A stretch of 64,000 nt of DNA. Origin: Pseudomonadota bacterium. GTDB taxonomy: Bacteria; Pseudomonadota; Gammaproteobacteria; Steroidobacterales; Steroidobacteraceae. Shown here piece after piece: positions 26,187 to 34,080 of this stretch. The stretch lies in assembly GCA_025351005.1 (NCBI GenBank), contig JANXWS010000062.1, forward strand, positions 25,550-89,549. The letters run 5' to 3'. The stretch's first letter is position 1. Each line of letters starts with the position of its first letter. The notes below the pieces were generated by a model, which was not told the origin of the DNA, searched no databases, and was given only the letters and a program-made list of their open reading frames with translations. The translations under genes were made by a program, and so were the position numbers.

Positions 26187-26699
26187 ATGGCGAGCGAGGA
26201 CGCCTCCCTGGAAACTACTCCGGCCGACGTAGCGCAGATCGCGCACTCGATCCAGCTGTCGGTCGCGCCGGTGTTCCTGCTGTCCGGCATCGGCGTGCTG
26301 CTCGGCGTGCTCACGAACCGCCTGGCGCGCGTCGTCGATCGGGCCCGGCGGCTCGAGGACCTACACGCGCAGGCCGCCGAGGGCGAGGCCGCCGACCTGC
26401 ACCGGGAGCTGCGGTGGGTCGCGCAGCGCGCGCGGCTGATGAACACGGCGATCACGCTCAGCACGGTCTCGGCGCTGCTGGTCGCGATCGTCGTCGCGAT
26501 GCTGTTCTCGGGTACCTTCGTCAGGTTCAACCTCGCGGTCGCGGTCGCGGCGCTGTTCATCGCAGCGATGGTGGCGCTGGTCGGCGCGCTGCTCGCGTTC
26601 CTGGTAGAGGTGCGGATTGCGACGCTGACGCTCAGGATCGGACCGCGCGAGCAGCGCGGCGAGCCGGGGCTCGCCGACCACGCAGCGCCGTCGCCGTAG
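26187..26699 (+). CDS. DUF2721 family membrane protein
   Basis: 170 residues. Opens with the family hallmark IAHSIQLSVAPVFLLSGIGVLLGVLTNRLARVVDRAR, a membrane helix followed by a basic-acidic helix. Two further membrane segments (about 92-112 and 118-140) follow. Inner-membrane protein of unknown function. The tail is short and charged. Confidence 0.88.
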   Translation: MASEDASLETTPADVAQIAHSIQLSVAPVFLLSGIGVLLGVLTNRLARVVDRARRLEDLHAQAAEGEAADLHRELRWVAQRARLMNTAITLSTVSALLVAIVVAMLFSGTFVRFNLAVAVAALFIAAMVALVGALLAFLVEVRIATLTLRIGPREQRGEPGLADHAAPSP

Positions 26700-26833
26700 G
26701 CGCCTGACTGCGGTCCCGCGACACCGCGGCCGCCTGAACGCACGGACGCACGGGCGCCGGCGCGCGTCCCGAGCGGATTCGCCGCCACCGGCGACGTCTG
26801 TGGCGCCTGCAGCTGCCGGGAGGCACCGGCGCT

Positions 26834-27445
26834 TCACGGGCGGCGACCTGGAAGCGATTCCGGCAACCCGGCCTGATGGTTCACGTCGTCGAACAGGTGG
26901 CCGTTGGCCGACGGCAGCGTGCCAACCGCGCAGCCGAAGAATCCGAGGCCCAGCACGCAGCGCTTGCCAAGCCGGACGTAGGGCAGCAGCCCGACAAATC
27001 CGGCTCTTCCCGTTTCCGGTCTCCACTGGAACGGATGCGCCGGCGGCTTGCATTTCGGCAGCGGCGGGCCGAAGTGCGGGCTGTCGTCGCACTCCGGAAG
27101 GGCGGACGGATGAGTGCGGGCGACGCGCTCCGCTTCGCGCTCCCAGTCGACGCGCGGCGGCGGCTGCCCGGTGCCCGTCTGCGGAGGGAACGAGGCCACG
27201 GCGGGACGGTCGGCAAAGCGGCCGCCGCGCGCCGTCGCTGCGATGCGCGGTTGCAGACGTTGTTCCGGAGCGGGCGGCAGGCGGTACAGCAGCAGGACGT
27301 CGGTGCGGGTCTCGGGCGCGGGTCCGGCGGGCCACGCGCCGTGCAGTCGCAGCTGCAGGAGCCCGGCGACGCCCAGTGCATGGCCCGCGGCCACGACGCC
27401 GAGAGCGATTCGTCGCCTGCCGGCTGCCCGTCCGTACGCCGACAT
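26834..27445 (-). CDS. Conserved hypothetical membrane-anchored protein
   Basis: 203 residues. A basic N-terminus and one hydrophobic segment (about 12-32) lead to a Pro-rich stretch, then an ordered C-terminal domain with PHFGPPLPKCKPP, FQWRPETGRAGF, LLPYVRLGKRCVLGLGFFG and ANGHLFDDV. Three Cys residues lie in that domain. I recall similar proteins in Xanthomonads without an assigned function. It is convergent with the DUF2721 gene. Confidence 0.7.
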   Translation of the reverse strand: MSAYGRAAGRRRIALGVVAAGHALGVAGLLQLRLHGAWPAGPAPETRTDVLLLYRLPPAPEQRLQPRIAATARGGRFADRPAVASFPPQTGTGQPPPRVDWEREAERVARTHPSALPECDDSPHFGPPLPKCKPPAHPFQWRPETGRAGFVGLLPYVRLGKRCVLGLGFFGCAVGTLPSANGHLFDDVNHQAGLPESLPGRRP

Positions 27446-27584
27446 GAGTAGCTACCCGCCGCAGTGCCTGCCATTGCGACCGCGGGCCGAGGGTCGGGTT
27501 CCGCTGGAGGTGCGGTGCGATCACGACGCGCTACCGCCGTGACTCCCCGCCGGCCGCCGGTCGGCCGCATCAGCGCGCCCCGGA

Positions 27585-27616
27585 CAAAAAAAGGGCCGCC
27601 CCTTGCGGGGCGGCCC
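27585..27616 (-). terminator. Intrinsic terminator downstream of nrdJb
   Basis: Perfect 10-bp stem (GGGCCGCCCC / GGGGCGGCCC) with a 4-base loop, followed on the minus strand by eight T residues (27592-27585). It lies about 80 bases after the nrdJb stop and ends the ribonucleotide reductase operon. Confidence 0.9.
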
Positions 27617-27693
27617 GGAAGGCACGCGCCCTGCCGCTTGCGCGGCGCCGGGCCCCTGGCCCGGAGGCGCGTGTCGACGGGTTCAGTCGCTCA

Positions 27694-28407
27694 TCAGCCG
27701 CACTTCGAGTCACCGCAGTTGAGACAGGTCATGCAGTTGTCCATCATCACCACCGCCGCGGTGCTGCACTTCGGGCACAGCTGCGCGCCCTCCGGGTAGT
27801 GGCCGCGCGCGAACGCGTCCTGCTGCTTGCCGCGGGCTGCGTATTCCTTGCGCTTCTCGTCGATCATCTTGCGGCGGTGCGGATCCATCTCGGGCCTGGG
27901 CATGAGGCCGATCGTCTGCAGGTGCTTCTCGATCACGTAGCCGAGCTCGGCGATGATCGACGGCATGAATTTGCCGCCCGGCTGCCAGTAGCCGCCGCGA
28001 GGGTCGAACACGGCCTTGAGCTCGTCGACCAGGAAGGTCACGTCGCCGCCCTTCCTGAACACCGCCGAGATGATGCGCGTCAGGGCCACGATCCACTGGA
28101 AGTGATCCAGGTTCTTCGAGTTGATGAACACCTCGAACGGCCGGCGCTGCTCGTGCTCGGTGCCCTCGTTCAGCACGAGGTCGTTGATCGTCACGTACAT
28201 CGCGTGATCGGACACCGGCGTCTTGATCTTGTAGGTCGAGCCGATCAGGACCTCCGGACGCTCGAGCTTCTCGTGCATCCAGATGACTTTGCCGCCGTCC
28301 TTGCGCAGCTCGGCGACGTCCGGCCGCCGCTCGTCGCCGATCCTGGCGGGGGCGTCGGCTGGCCGGTCGACGCGGAACTTGGAGATGCGCTTGTCGATCT
28401 TGATCAT
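27694..28407 (-). CDS. nrdJb: NrdJb, C-terminal subunit of split class II ribonucleotide reductase
   Basis: 237 residues. TSCPD-type domain with TPVSDHAMYVTINDLVLNEG and VFRKGGDVTFLVDELK. The cysteine-rich C-terminus (CPKCSTAAVVMMDNCMTC, then CGDSKCG) supplies the redox-active thiols that re-reduce the active site of NrdJa and probably binds zinc. ATG 28407 lies one base after the nrdJa stop. The same split into nrdJa and nrdJb is known in Pseudomonas. Confidence 0.9.
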   Translation of the reverse strand: MIKIDKRISKFRVDRPADAPARIGDERRPDVAELRKDGGKVIWMHEKLERPEVLIGSTYKIKTPVSDHAMYVTINDLVLNEGTEHEQRRPFEVFINSKNLDHFQWIVALTRIISAVFRKGGDVTFLVDELKAVFDPRGGYWQPGGKFMPSIIAELGYVIEKHLQTIGLMPRPEMDPHRRKMIDEKRKEYAARGKQQDAFARGHYPEGAQLCPKCSTAAVVMMDNCMTCLNCGDSKCG

Positions 28408-28408
28408 G

Positions 28409-30553
28409 TCAGAACTTCCCGTAATAGCCTTCCTTGAGCGCATCGAACAGGTTCGCGGCCGTGTGCTGCTCGCCGTCGTACTCGATTTCCTCGTCGCCTC
28501 GGACCTTGACCTCGGTGCCATCCTGCAGAGTGAACACGTAGGTCGTGCTCTTCAGGTCCTGCTCCTTGACCAGCACACCCTGGTGCGCCTCCGGGTTGAA
28601 GCGGAACGTCGTGCAGCCCTTCAGGCCCTGGTCAAAGGCGTACAGGTAGATGTCCTTGAACGCGTCGTACTTGAAGTCGCTCGGTACGTTGGCGGTCTTC
28701 GAGATGCTCGAGTCGACCCATTTCTGCGCCGCGGCCTGTATGTCGACGTGCTGCTCCGGCGAGACGTGGTCGGCTGTGATGAAGTACGCCGGCAGCTCCT
28801 CCTCGCTCTTCGTGGAGCCCGGCATGGCGCGTGCGTTGACCAGCTCGCGGTAGGCCAGGAGCTCGAACGAGTAGACGTCGATCTTCTCCTTGGTCTTGCG
28901 GCCCTCGCGGATCACGTTGCGGAAGTAGTGATGCGCGAACGACGGCTCGATGCCGTTCGAGGCATTGTTGGCGAGCGAGAGGGAGATCGTGCCGGTCGGG
29001 GCGATCGAGGTGTGGTGCGTGAAGCGCGCGCCGGTGGTGGCGAGCTGCTCGACCAGCGCCGGCGCGACGGTGGCGAGGCGCTGCATGTAGCGGCTGTAGC
29101 GGGCGTGCAGGATCCGGCCCGGGACCTTCTGGCCGATCTTCCAGCCGTCCTTCGCCATCTCCGGCCGCAGCCGCAGCATCTTCGCCGTGACCGGGAACTC
29201 GTCGTTCATGATCGGCGCCGGCCCCTTCTCGCGCGCGAGCTCGAGGCCGGCCTCCCAGCCGGCGATCGCCATCTCGCGGGACACAGCCTCGGTGAACTGC
29301 GCCGACTCCTTCGAGCCGTACTGCATGCCGAGCATCGTGATCGCGGAGCCGAGCCCGAGGAAGCCCATGCCGTGGCGGCGTTTGCGCGTGATCTCCTCGC
29401 GCTGCCGATCCAGCGGCAGGCCATTGATCTCGACGACGTTGTCGAGCATGCGCGTGAAGACCCGGACGACCTCGCGGTACTCGTCCCAGTCGAAGGCGGC
29501 GTCAGCCGTGAAGGGCCTGAGCACGAAGCGGGTCAGGTTGACCGAGCCCAGCAGGCACGAGCCGTACGGCGGCAGCGGCTGCTCGCCGCAGGGATTGGTG
29601 GCGCGGATGTTCTCGCACCACCAGTTGTTATTCATCTCGTTGACGCGGTCGATCAGCACGAAGCCGGGCTCGGCGAAGTCGTAGGTGGACGACATGATGA
29701 CGTCCCACATGCGGCGCGCCGGCAGCGTCTTGTAGACCCTGCAGCAGACCAGGCCGTCGTCGCGGCTGACGTAACCGTGGCTTACCGGCCACTCGCGCCA
29801 GACGTACTTGCTCGCGTCGCCGAGGTCCGGCTGCTCGGTCTCGTACTCGCGCAGCGCCAGCGGGAACGCGAGCGGCCACGGCCGGTCGGCCTTGACCGCC
29901 TCGATGAATGCGTCGGTGACCAGCAGCGACAGGTTGAACTGGCGCAGCCGGCCGTTCTCGCGCTTGGCGCGGATGAACTCCATCGCGTCCGGATGGCCGA
30001 TGTCGAAGGTGCCCATCTGCGCGCCGCGCCGGCCGCCCGCGGAGGACACGGTGAAGCACATCTTGTCGTAGATATCCATGAACGACAGCGGGCCCGAGGT
30101 GTAGGCGCCGGCGCCCGAGACGTAGGCGCCGCGCGGCCTGAGCGTCGAGAACTCGTAGCCGATTCCGCAACCAGCCTTCAGCGTCAGCCCTGCCTCGTGC
30201 ACCTTGTTGAGGATGTCGTCCATCGAGTCGACCACGGTGCCGGACACCGTGCAGTTGATCGTCGAGGTCGCTGGCTTGTGGTCGAGCGCGCCCGCGTTCG
30301 ATGTAATGCGGCCGGCGGGAATGGCGCCCTTGCGCAACGCCCACAGGAAACGCTCGCACCACTCGTCACGGATCGTGGGCGACTCGACGTCGGCGAGCGC
30401 CACCGCGACGCGCTTGTAGGTGTCGTCCATCGTGCGGTCGATCGGCGTGCCGTCTTTGGCAGTCAGGCGGTACTTCTTGTCCCAGATGTCGATGGAAGCT
30501 TCCTGGAACGGAATCGCCCCGTCCCGGGCCTCCATCTTGTAGGCCGTACTCAT
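28409..30553 (-). CDS. nrdJa: NrdJa, catalytic subunit of adenosylcobalamin-dependent ribonucleotide reductase
   Basis: 714 residues. Class II reductase making deoxyribonucleotides with a B12-generated thiyl radical, oxygen-independent. Active-site residues fit: redox Cys pair C101 (TINCTVSG) and C333 (GSCLLGSVNL), thiyl C322 with N320 and E324 (NPCGE). GFLGLGSAITMLGM and FTHHTSIAPTGTISL are further conserved blocks. The start is placed at ATG 30553 (MSTAYKMEAR) with GGAG 12 bases upstream; ATG 30571 is also in frame. No B12 riboswitch was seen in the leader. Confidence 0.95.
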   Translation of the reverse strand: MSTAYKMEARDGAIPFQEASIDIWDKKYRLTAKDGTPIDRTMDDTYKRVAVALADVESPTIRDEWCERFLWALRKGAIPAGRITSNAGALDHKPATSTINCTVSGTVVDSMDDILNKVHEAGLTLKAGCGIGYEFSTLRPRGAYVSGAGAYTSGPLSFMDIYDKMCFTVSSAGGRRGAQMGTFDIGHPDAMEFIRAKRENGRLRQFNLSLLVTDAFIEAVKADRPWPLAFPLALREYETEQPDLGDASKYVWREWPVSHGYVSRDDGLVCCRVYKTLPARRMWDVIMSSTYDFAEPGFVLIDRVNEMNNNWWCENIRATNPCGEQPLPPYGSCLLGSVNLTRFVLRPFTADAAFDWDEYREVVRVFTRMLDNVVEINGLPLDRQREEITRKRRHGMGFLGLGSAITMLGMQYGSKESAQFTEAVSREMAIAGWEAGLELAREKGPAPIMNDEFPVTAKMLRLRPEMAKDGWKIGQKVPGRILHARYSRYMQRLATVAPALVEQLATTGARFTHHTSIAPTGTISLSLANNASNGIEPSFAHHYFRNVIREGRKTKEKIDVYSFELLAYRELVNARAMPGSTKSEEELPAYFITADHVSPEQHVDIQAAAQKWVDSSISKTANVPSDFKYDAFKDIYLYAFDQGLKGCTTFRFNPEAHQGVLVKEQDLKSTTYVFTLQDGTEVKVRGDEEIEYDGEQHTAANLFDALKEGYYGKF

Positions 30554-30691
30554 CGTGAAATGTCGCTCCATGGAGCCGAATGCGTTGTTGTCATGGTTCT
30601 AAATGAAAGCGTGATTCCCGGCCGGCGCGTTCGCCTGCCTGTGTTCGCCCCTCCCTCCGGAAAAAAGCGTCCCGATCGACCGTCTGACCGC

Positions 30692-30706
30692 CACAAGATG
30701 TTGTGT
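30692..30706. promoter_or_regulatory. NrdR box 1, just downstream of the nrdJ -10
   Basis: cacaagatgttgtgt fits the NrdR consensus (ACAC-AT-rich-GTGT type) with one mismatch between halves. It covers about +4 to +18 of the predicted nrdJ transcript, where a bound repressor would block RNA polymerase. Confidence 0.7.
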
Positions 30707-30716
30707 CGGTGCCCCT

Positions 30717-30745
30717 AACTTATTTTTCAGGAGCCCCTGAGTCAA
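30717..30745 (-). promoter_or_regulatory. Sigma-70 promoter of nrdJab
   Basis: Minus strand: -35 TTGACT (30745-30740), exactly 17 bp, -10 TAAGTT (30722-30717). The predicted start is near 30710, giving a leader of about 155 bases. AT-rich DNA lies directly upstream, as in an UP element. Confidence 0.6.
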
Positions 30746-30763
30746 GCCTTTCTTTCGGGTGGT

Positions 30764-30812
30764 TTTGTACTTGTTTTTATTTATATAAATCAGCATGTTA
30801 AAAAATGTTCCT
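30764..30812. promoter_or_regulatory. AT-rich tract with 12-bp palindrome in the nrdJ-hsp20 spacer
   Basis: The most AT-rich stretch of the window. It contains the perfect palindrome atttatataaat (30779-30790) and a direct repeat of atgtt around an A-run. It lies between the two NrdR boxes and may bind a nucleoid protein that bends DNA, or act as an UP element for nrdJ. Confidence 0.35.
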
Positions 30813-30870
30813 CAGACGGATTCCGGCACTCCACCCGGATCGACTTGTCAATAGCGATTCAGGTCACTCC

Positions 30871-30885
30871 CACAAGATCTTGTGT
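30871..30885. promoter_or_regulatory. NrdR box 2, perfect palindrome
   Basis: cacaagatcttgtg is a perfect 14-base palindrome of the NrdR type. Centre-to-centre distance to box 1 is 179 bp, about 17 helical turns, rather than the usual close pair about 31 bp apart. A further half-site-like tcttgtc lies at 30924-30930. Confidence 0.6.
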
Positions 30886-30979
30886 CCACCGTCACCGCAC
30901 ACGAGATCCACCGCGGGCGCACATCTTGTCCACCGGCCGGACCGAGCCGCGCGTCGGTATCACCCGCAACCCGCGAGCG

Positions 30980-31007
30980 CTTGAAAACGGCTGCGCGCAC
31001 CCCACGT
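30980..31007 (+). promoter_or_regulatory. Sigma-32 promoter of hsp20
   Basis: CTTGAAA (30980-30986), 13-base spacer, CCCCACGT (31000-31007): close to the heat-shock sigma consensus CTTGAAA / CCCCATNT. Transcription would start near 31013, about 34 bases before the hsp20 ATG. Confidence 0.7.
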
Positions 31008-31046
31008 CGACGGTACGCGAGTGCCATCACCACAGGAGACACGACC

Positions 31047-31487
31047 ATGACCATCGCCCGTTACGAGCCCTGGTTCCTCATCAACCGCCTCAACCATGAA
31101 TTCGATCGGCTCCTGGATCCGGCCGCCTTCGGCGACCAGCAGCCGCAATCGGTCGTCGACTGGGTGCCGACGGTCGACGTCCGCGAGCAGGAGAAGCAGT
31201 TCGTCATCCACGCCGACCTCCCCGGCGTCGATTCGAAGAGCATCGATGTCTCGCTCGAGAAGGGCGTGCTGACGATTCGCGGCCGCCGCGAACTCGAGGC
31301 GCGCGACGAGAAGCGCGGCTTCCGCCACGTCGAGCGCATCAGCGGCGACTTCTACCGGCGCTTCACGCTGCCGGACACCGCCGACTCGCAGTCGGTATCG
31401 GCGAAGCACGCGAACGGCGTGCTCGAGGTCACGATCCCGAAGCAGCCGCAGGTGCTGCCGCGCCGGATCGACGTCCAGGCGGCCTGA
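31047..31487 (+). CDS. Small heat shock protein Hsp20
   Basis: 146 residues. The alpha-crystallin domain (about 40-140) begins WVPTVDVREQEKQFVIHADLPGVD and has GVLTIRGRRELE, FYRRFTLPDTAD and the closing motif ANGVLEVTIPKQ. An IDV-type C-terminal tail allows oligomer assembly. It is an ATP-independent holdase. ATG 31047 has AGGAG upstream; frame-open codons further 5' lie in the promoter. Follows a sigma-32-like promoter. Confidence 0.95.
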   Translation: MTIARYEPWFLINRLNHEFDRLLDPAAFGDQQPQSVVDWVPTVDVREQEKQFVIHADLPGVDSKSIDVSLEKGVLTIRGRRELEARDEKRGFRHVERISGDFYRRFTLPDTADSQSVSAKHANGVLEVTIPKQPQVLPRRIDVQAA

Positions 31488-31494
31488 CCACCGG

Positions 31495-31541
31495 CACGGC
31501 GCCGGGCGGCCGGGTGACCCGGCCCTTCGCCCGGCGCCGTG
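31495..31541. terminator. Large GC hairpin between hsp20 and degP
   Basis: Perfect 12-bp outer stem (cacggcgccggg / cccggcgccgtg) enclosing an inner gccggg / cccggc stem. No T-run follows, so it is not a classic intrinsic terminator. It may be a 3' stabiliser or factor-dependent pause after hsp20. It ends two bases before the sigma-E-like -35 of degP. Confidence 0.45.
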
Positions 31542-31542
31542 C

Positions 31543-31571
31543 GGAACTTTCGGCCGCTCGCCGCGGTCATC
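31543..31571 (+). promoter_or_regulatory. Sigma-E (RpoE/AlgU)-like promoter of degP
   Basis: GGAACTT (31543-31549), 17-base spacer, TCATC (31567-31571). The -35 matches the envelope-stress sigma consensus GAACTT exactly; the -10 is weaker. DegP-type proteases are classic members of this regulon. Leader of about 105 bases. Confidence 0.55.
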
Positions 31572-31680
31572 CGCGGCGTCCGGTCGGAACGACGGGTAGC
31601 ATGGCGCGGGCGGCGTGCCGGAGCCCGAACGTGGCCGTCCCGGCCATACGCTCCGCCTCCTCGCACACGAAGGGAACGCC

Positions 31681-33093
31681 ATGCCTACTGCCTTGCACCT
31701 CCGCTGCCGCGCGGCAGCACTCGCCCTCGGCGCCACTCTGCTGCTTGGCGTGGGCGCACCCGCGAGCCAGGCCGCCGCCCAGGCCGCGCGCGCGCTGCCC
31801 GCCGACGTCAACGGCTCGCCGTTGCCGTCGCTGGCGCCGATCGTCAAGCGCGCCTCACCCGCGGTCGTCAACATCGCCACCCGCGGTACGGTCGCGGAGC
31901 GCGGCCAGCGCAACCCGCTGCTCGAAGACCCGTTCTTCCGCCGCTTCTTCGAAGCGCCGGAGCAGGGCCCGCGGCAGCGCCAGTTCCAGAGCGCGGGCTC
32001 GGGCGTCGTCGTCGACGCCAGGCAGGGCCTGATCATCACGAACGCGCACGTCATTGAGAACGCGACCGAAATCACGGTGACGACGATAGACGGCCGGGAC
32101 TACAAGGCGACCGTCGTCGGCTCGGACACCGCGGCCGACATCGCCGTCGTCAAGGTCAAGGATGCGAAGCTCGCCGAGATCCCGCTCGGGGACTCCGCCA
32201 AGGCCGAGGTCGGCGACTTCGTGCTCGCGATCGGCAACCCCTTCGGCCTGCAGCACACCGTCACTTACGGCATCATCAGCGCTCTCGGCCGCTCCGGAAT
32301 AAACCCGGACGGCTACGAGGACTTCATCCAGACCGACGCCTCGATCAATCCGGGCAACTCGGGCGGAGCGCTCGTCAACCTGCGCGGCGAGCTGATCGGC
32401 ATCAATTCAGCGATCCTGTCGCGCTCCGGCGGCAACATCGGCATCGGCTTCGCCATCCCGTCCAACATGGTCCGTTCGGTGATCGACCAGCTGGTCAAGT
32501 ACGGCGAGGTCAAGCGCGGCATCCTCGGCGTCAACATCCTGACGCTGACGCCCGATCTGGCCGAAAACCTCGGCGCCAAGGACCTGCAGGGCGCGCTGGT
32601 GCAGCAGGTGGTCGAGGGTTCGGCTGCCGAAAGGGCCGGCATCAAGGCCCGCGACGTGATCACGTCGGTCAACGGCTCGGCGGTCAAGTCGGCGGCGGAG
32701 CTGCGCAATCGCATCGGCCTGATGCGGGTCGGCGAGAGCGTCGACATCGCGCTGTACCGGGACGGCAAGGTGAAACACGTCACGGCGCTGGTCGCGACCC
32801 GCGGCGGCGCGATCACCGCCGCCGCCGACGACGCGGCCGGAGGCGCCGACCTGCACAAGGCGCTCGAGGGCGCCGACCTCGCCGACGCCGCGGGCGGCGG
32901 CGTGCTGGTGCGCTCGATCGAGCAAGGCAGCGCGGCCAGCCAGACGCAGCTGAAGGCCAACGACGTCATCACGATCGTCAACGTCAAGACGGTCGCGAAC
33001 CTGAAGGAGCTGCGTGCGGCCGTCAAGGACCAGTCATCGCTGCTGCTGACGGTGAAACGCGGCGAGACGACCGTGGTCGTGCCGGTCCGCTGA
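31681..33093 (+). CDS. DegP/MucD-type periplasmic serine protease
   Basis: 470 residues. Signal peptide (about 1-34); trypsin-like domain with catalytic triad H123 (TNAHVIE), D153 (TAADIAVVKV) and S227 (NPGNSGGAL); then two PDZ domains (about 285-375 and 390-465). It degrades or refolds damaged envelope proteins in the periplasm. ATG 31681 has AAGGGA before it. Sits behind a sigma-E-like promoter and 9 bases before the epimerase gene. Confidence 0.95.
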   Translation: MPTALHLRCRAAALALGATLLLGVGAPASQAAAQAARALPADVNGSPLPSLAPIVKRASPAVVNIATRGTVAERGQRNPLLEDPFFRRFFEAPEQGPRQRQFQSAGSGVVVDARQGLIITNAHVIENATEITVTTIDGRDYKATVVGSDTAADIAVVKVKDAKLAEIPLGDSAKAEVGDFVLAIGNPFGLQHTVTYGIISALGRSGINPDGYEDFIQTDASINPGNSGGALVNLRGELIGINSAILSRSGGNIGIGFAIPSNMVRSVIDQLVKYGEVKRGILGVNILTLTPDLAENLGAKDLQGALVQQVVEGSAAERAGIKARDVITSVNGSAVKSAAELRNRIGLMRVGESVDIALYRDGKVKHVTALVATRGGAITAAADDAAGGADLHKALEGADLADAAGGGVLVRSIEQGSAASQTQLKANDVITIVNVKTVANLKELRAAVKDQSSLLLTVKRGETTVVVPVR

Positions 33094-33101
33094 CGGCCTG
33101 C

Positions 33102-34067
33102 ATGCGCTCGCTGTCGATCTGCGTCCTCGGCGGCACCGGCTTCGTCGGCACACAGCTGGTCAGCCGGCTGATCCGCGACGGCCACCGGGTGCGGGTGCTG
33201 ACCCGCAACCGCGACCGCCACCGCAGGCTGCTCGTGCTGCCCGGCGTCGAACTGCTCGACGCCGACGTGCACGACGCGGTCGTGCTCGGTGAGTTGCTGC
33301 GCGGCCGTGACGTGGTCGTCAACCTGATCGGCATCCTGAACGAGCGCGGTCGTCGCGGCACGGGCTTCCGGCGCGCGCACGCCGAGCTCGCCCGCAAGCT
33401 GACCGGCGCCTGCCGCTCGGGCGGCGTGCCGCGCCTGCTGCAGATGAGTGCGCTCGGCGCCGACGAGGCAGGCCCCAGCCACTACCTGCGGAGCAAGGGG
33501 CAGGCCGAGCGCATCGTGCGCGAGGATTCCGGCGGCGTGGCGTGGACGATCTTCCGCCCGTCGCTGGTCTTCGGCGCCGAGGACTCGCTGACCAACCGCT
33601 TCGCGTCGCTGCTCCGGCTGTTCCCGGTGCTGCCGCTGGCGCGCGGCGGCGCACGTTTCGCGCCGGTGCACGTCGGCGACGTCGTCGAGGCGATGGCCCG
33701 CTCGCTCGCCGACCCGGGCACGCACGGTGCAACGCTCGAGCTCTGCGGACCGGAGGTGGTGACGCTCACGGAGCTCGTTCGCTACGTGGCGCGCGTGCAG
33801 GGGCTCAGGCGCTCGGTGTTCGGCGTGCCCGACGCCGCCGGCTGGCTGCAGGCCGCCGTGCTGGAGTTCGTGCCGGGCAAGCCACTGTCGCTCGACAACT
33901 TCCGCTCGCTCGGCGTCGACAGCCTCTGCGCCGACAACGGCCTCGCCCGCCTCGGCATCCGGCCGGCCTCGCTGGCCGCAATCGTGCCCTGCTTCCTCGG
34001 GCCCGGGCAGCGTGCCGCGCAGCTGTCGCTGCTGCGCCGCCGGGGCGGCGCCCACAGCGGGCCGTGA
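33102..34067 (+). CDS. NAD(P)-binding epimerase (complex I NDUFA9-like)
   Basis: 321 residues, atypical short-chain dehydrogenase fold. N-terminal dinucleotide motif CVLGGTGFVGTQLVSRL, then VVVNLIGILNERG, MSALGADEAGPSHYLRSKG (the active-site Tyr-x-x-x-Lys region) and FRPSLVFGAEDSLTNRF. This matches the NDUFA9-type subfamily. Bacterial members have no proven reaction. It follows degP by 8 bases and is probably cotranscribed. Confidence 0.88.
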   Translation: MRSLSICVLGGTGFVGTQLVSRLIRDGHRVRVLTRNRDRHRRLLVLPGVELLDADVHDAVVLGELLRGRDVVVNLIGILNERGRRGTGFRRAHAELARKLTGACRSGGVPRLLQMSALGADEAGPSHYLRSKGQAERIVREDSGGVAWTIFRPSLVFGAEDSLTNRFASLLRLFPVLPLARGGARFAPVHVGDVVEAMARSLADPGTHGATLELCGPEVVTLTELVRYVARVQGLRRSVFGVPDAAGWLQAAVLEFVPGKPLSLDNFRSLGVDSLCADNGLARLGIRPASLAAIVPCFLGPGQRAAQLSLLRRRGGAHSGP

Positions 34068-34080
34068 CCTCGCTCGCCGT

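Noticed and set aside
30554..30710. Cobalamin riboswitch in the nrdJ leader
   Set aside because: Expected for a B12-dependent enzyme, but no B12 box (GCCACTG-like) or matching fold was seen in the leader.
28283..30718. 811-codon open frame opposite nrdJa
   Set aside because: Antisense to the catalytic reductase gene, with no domain or ribosome site; a GC artefact.
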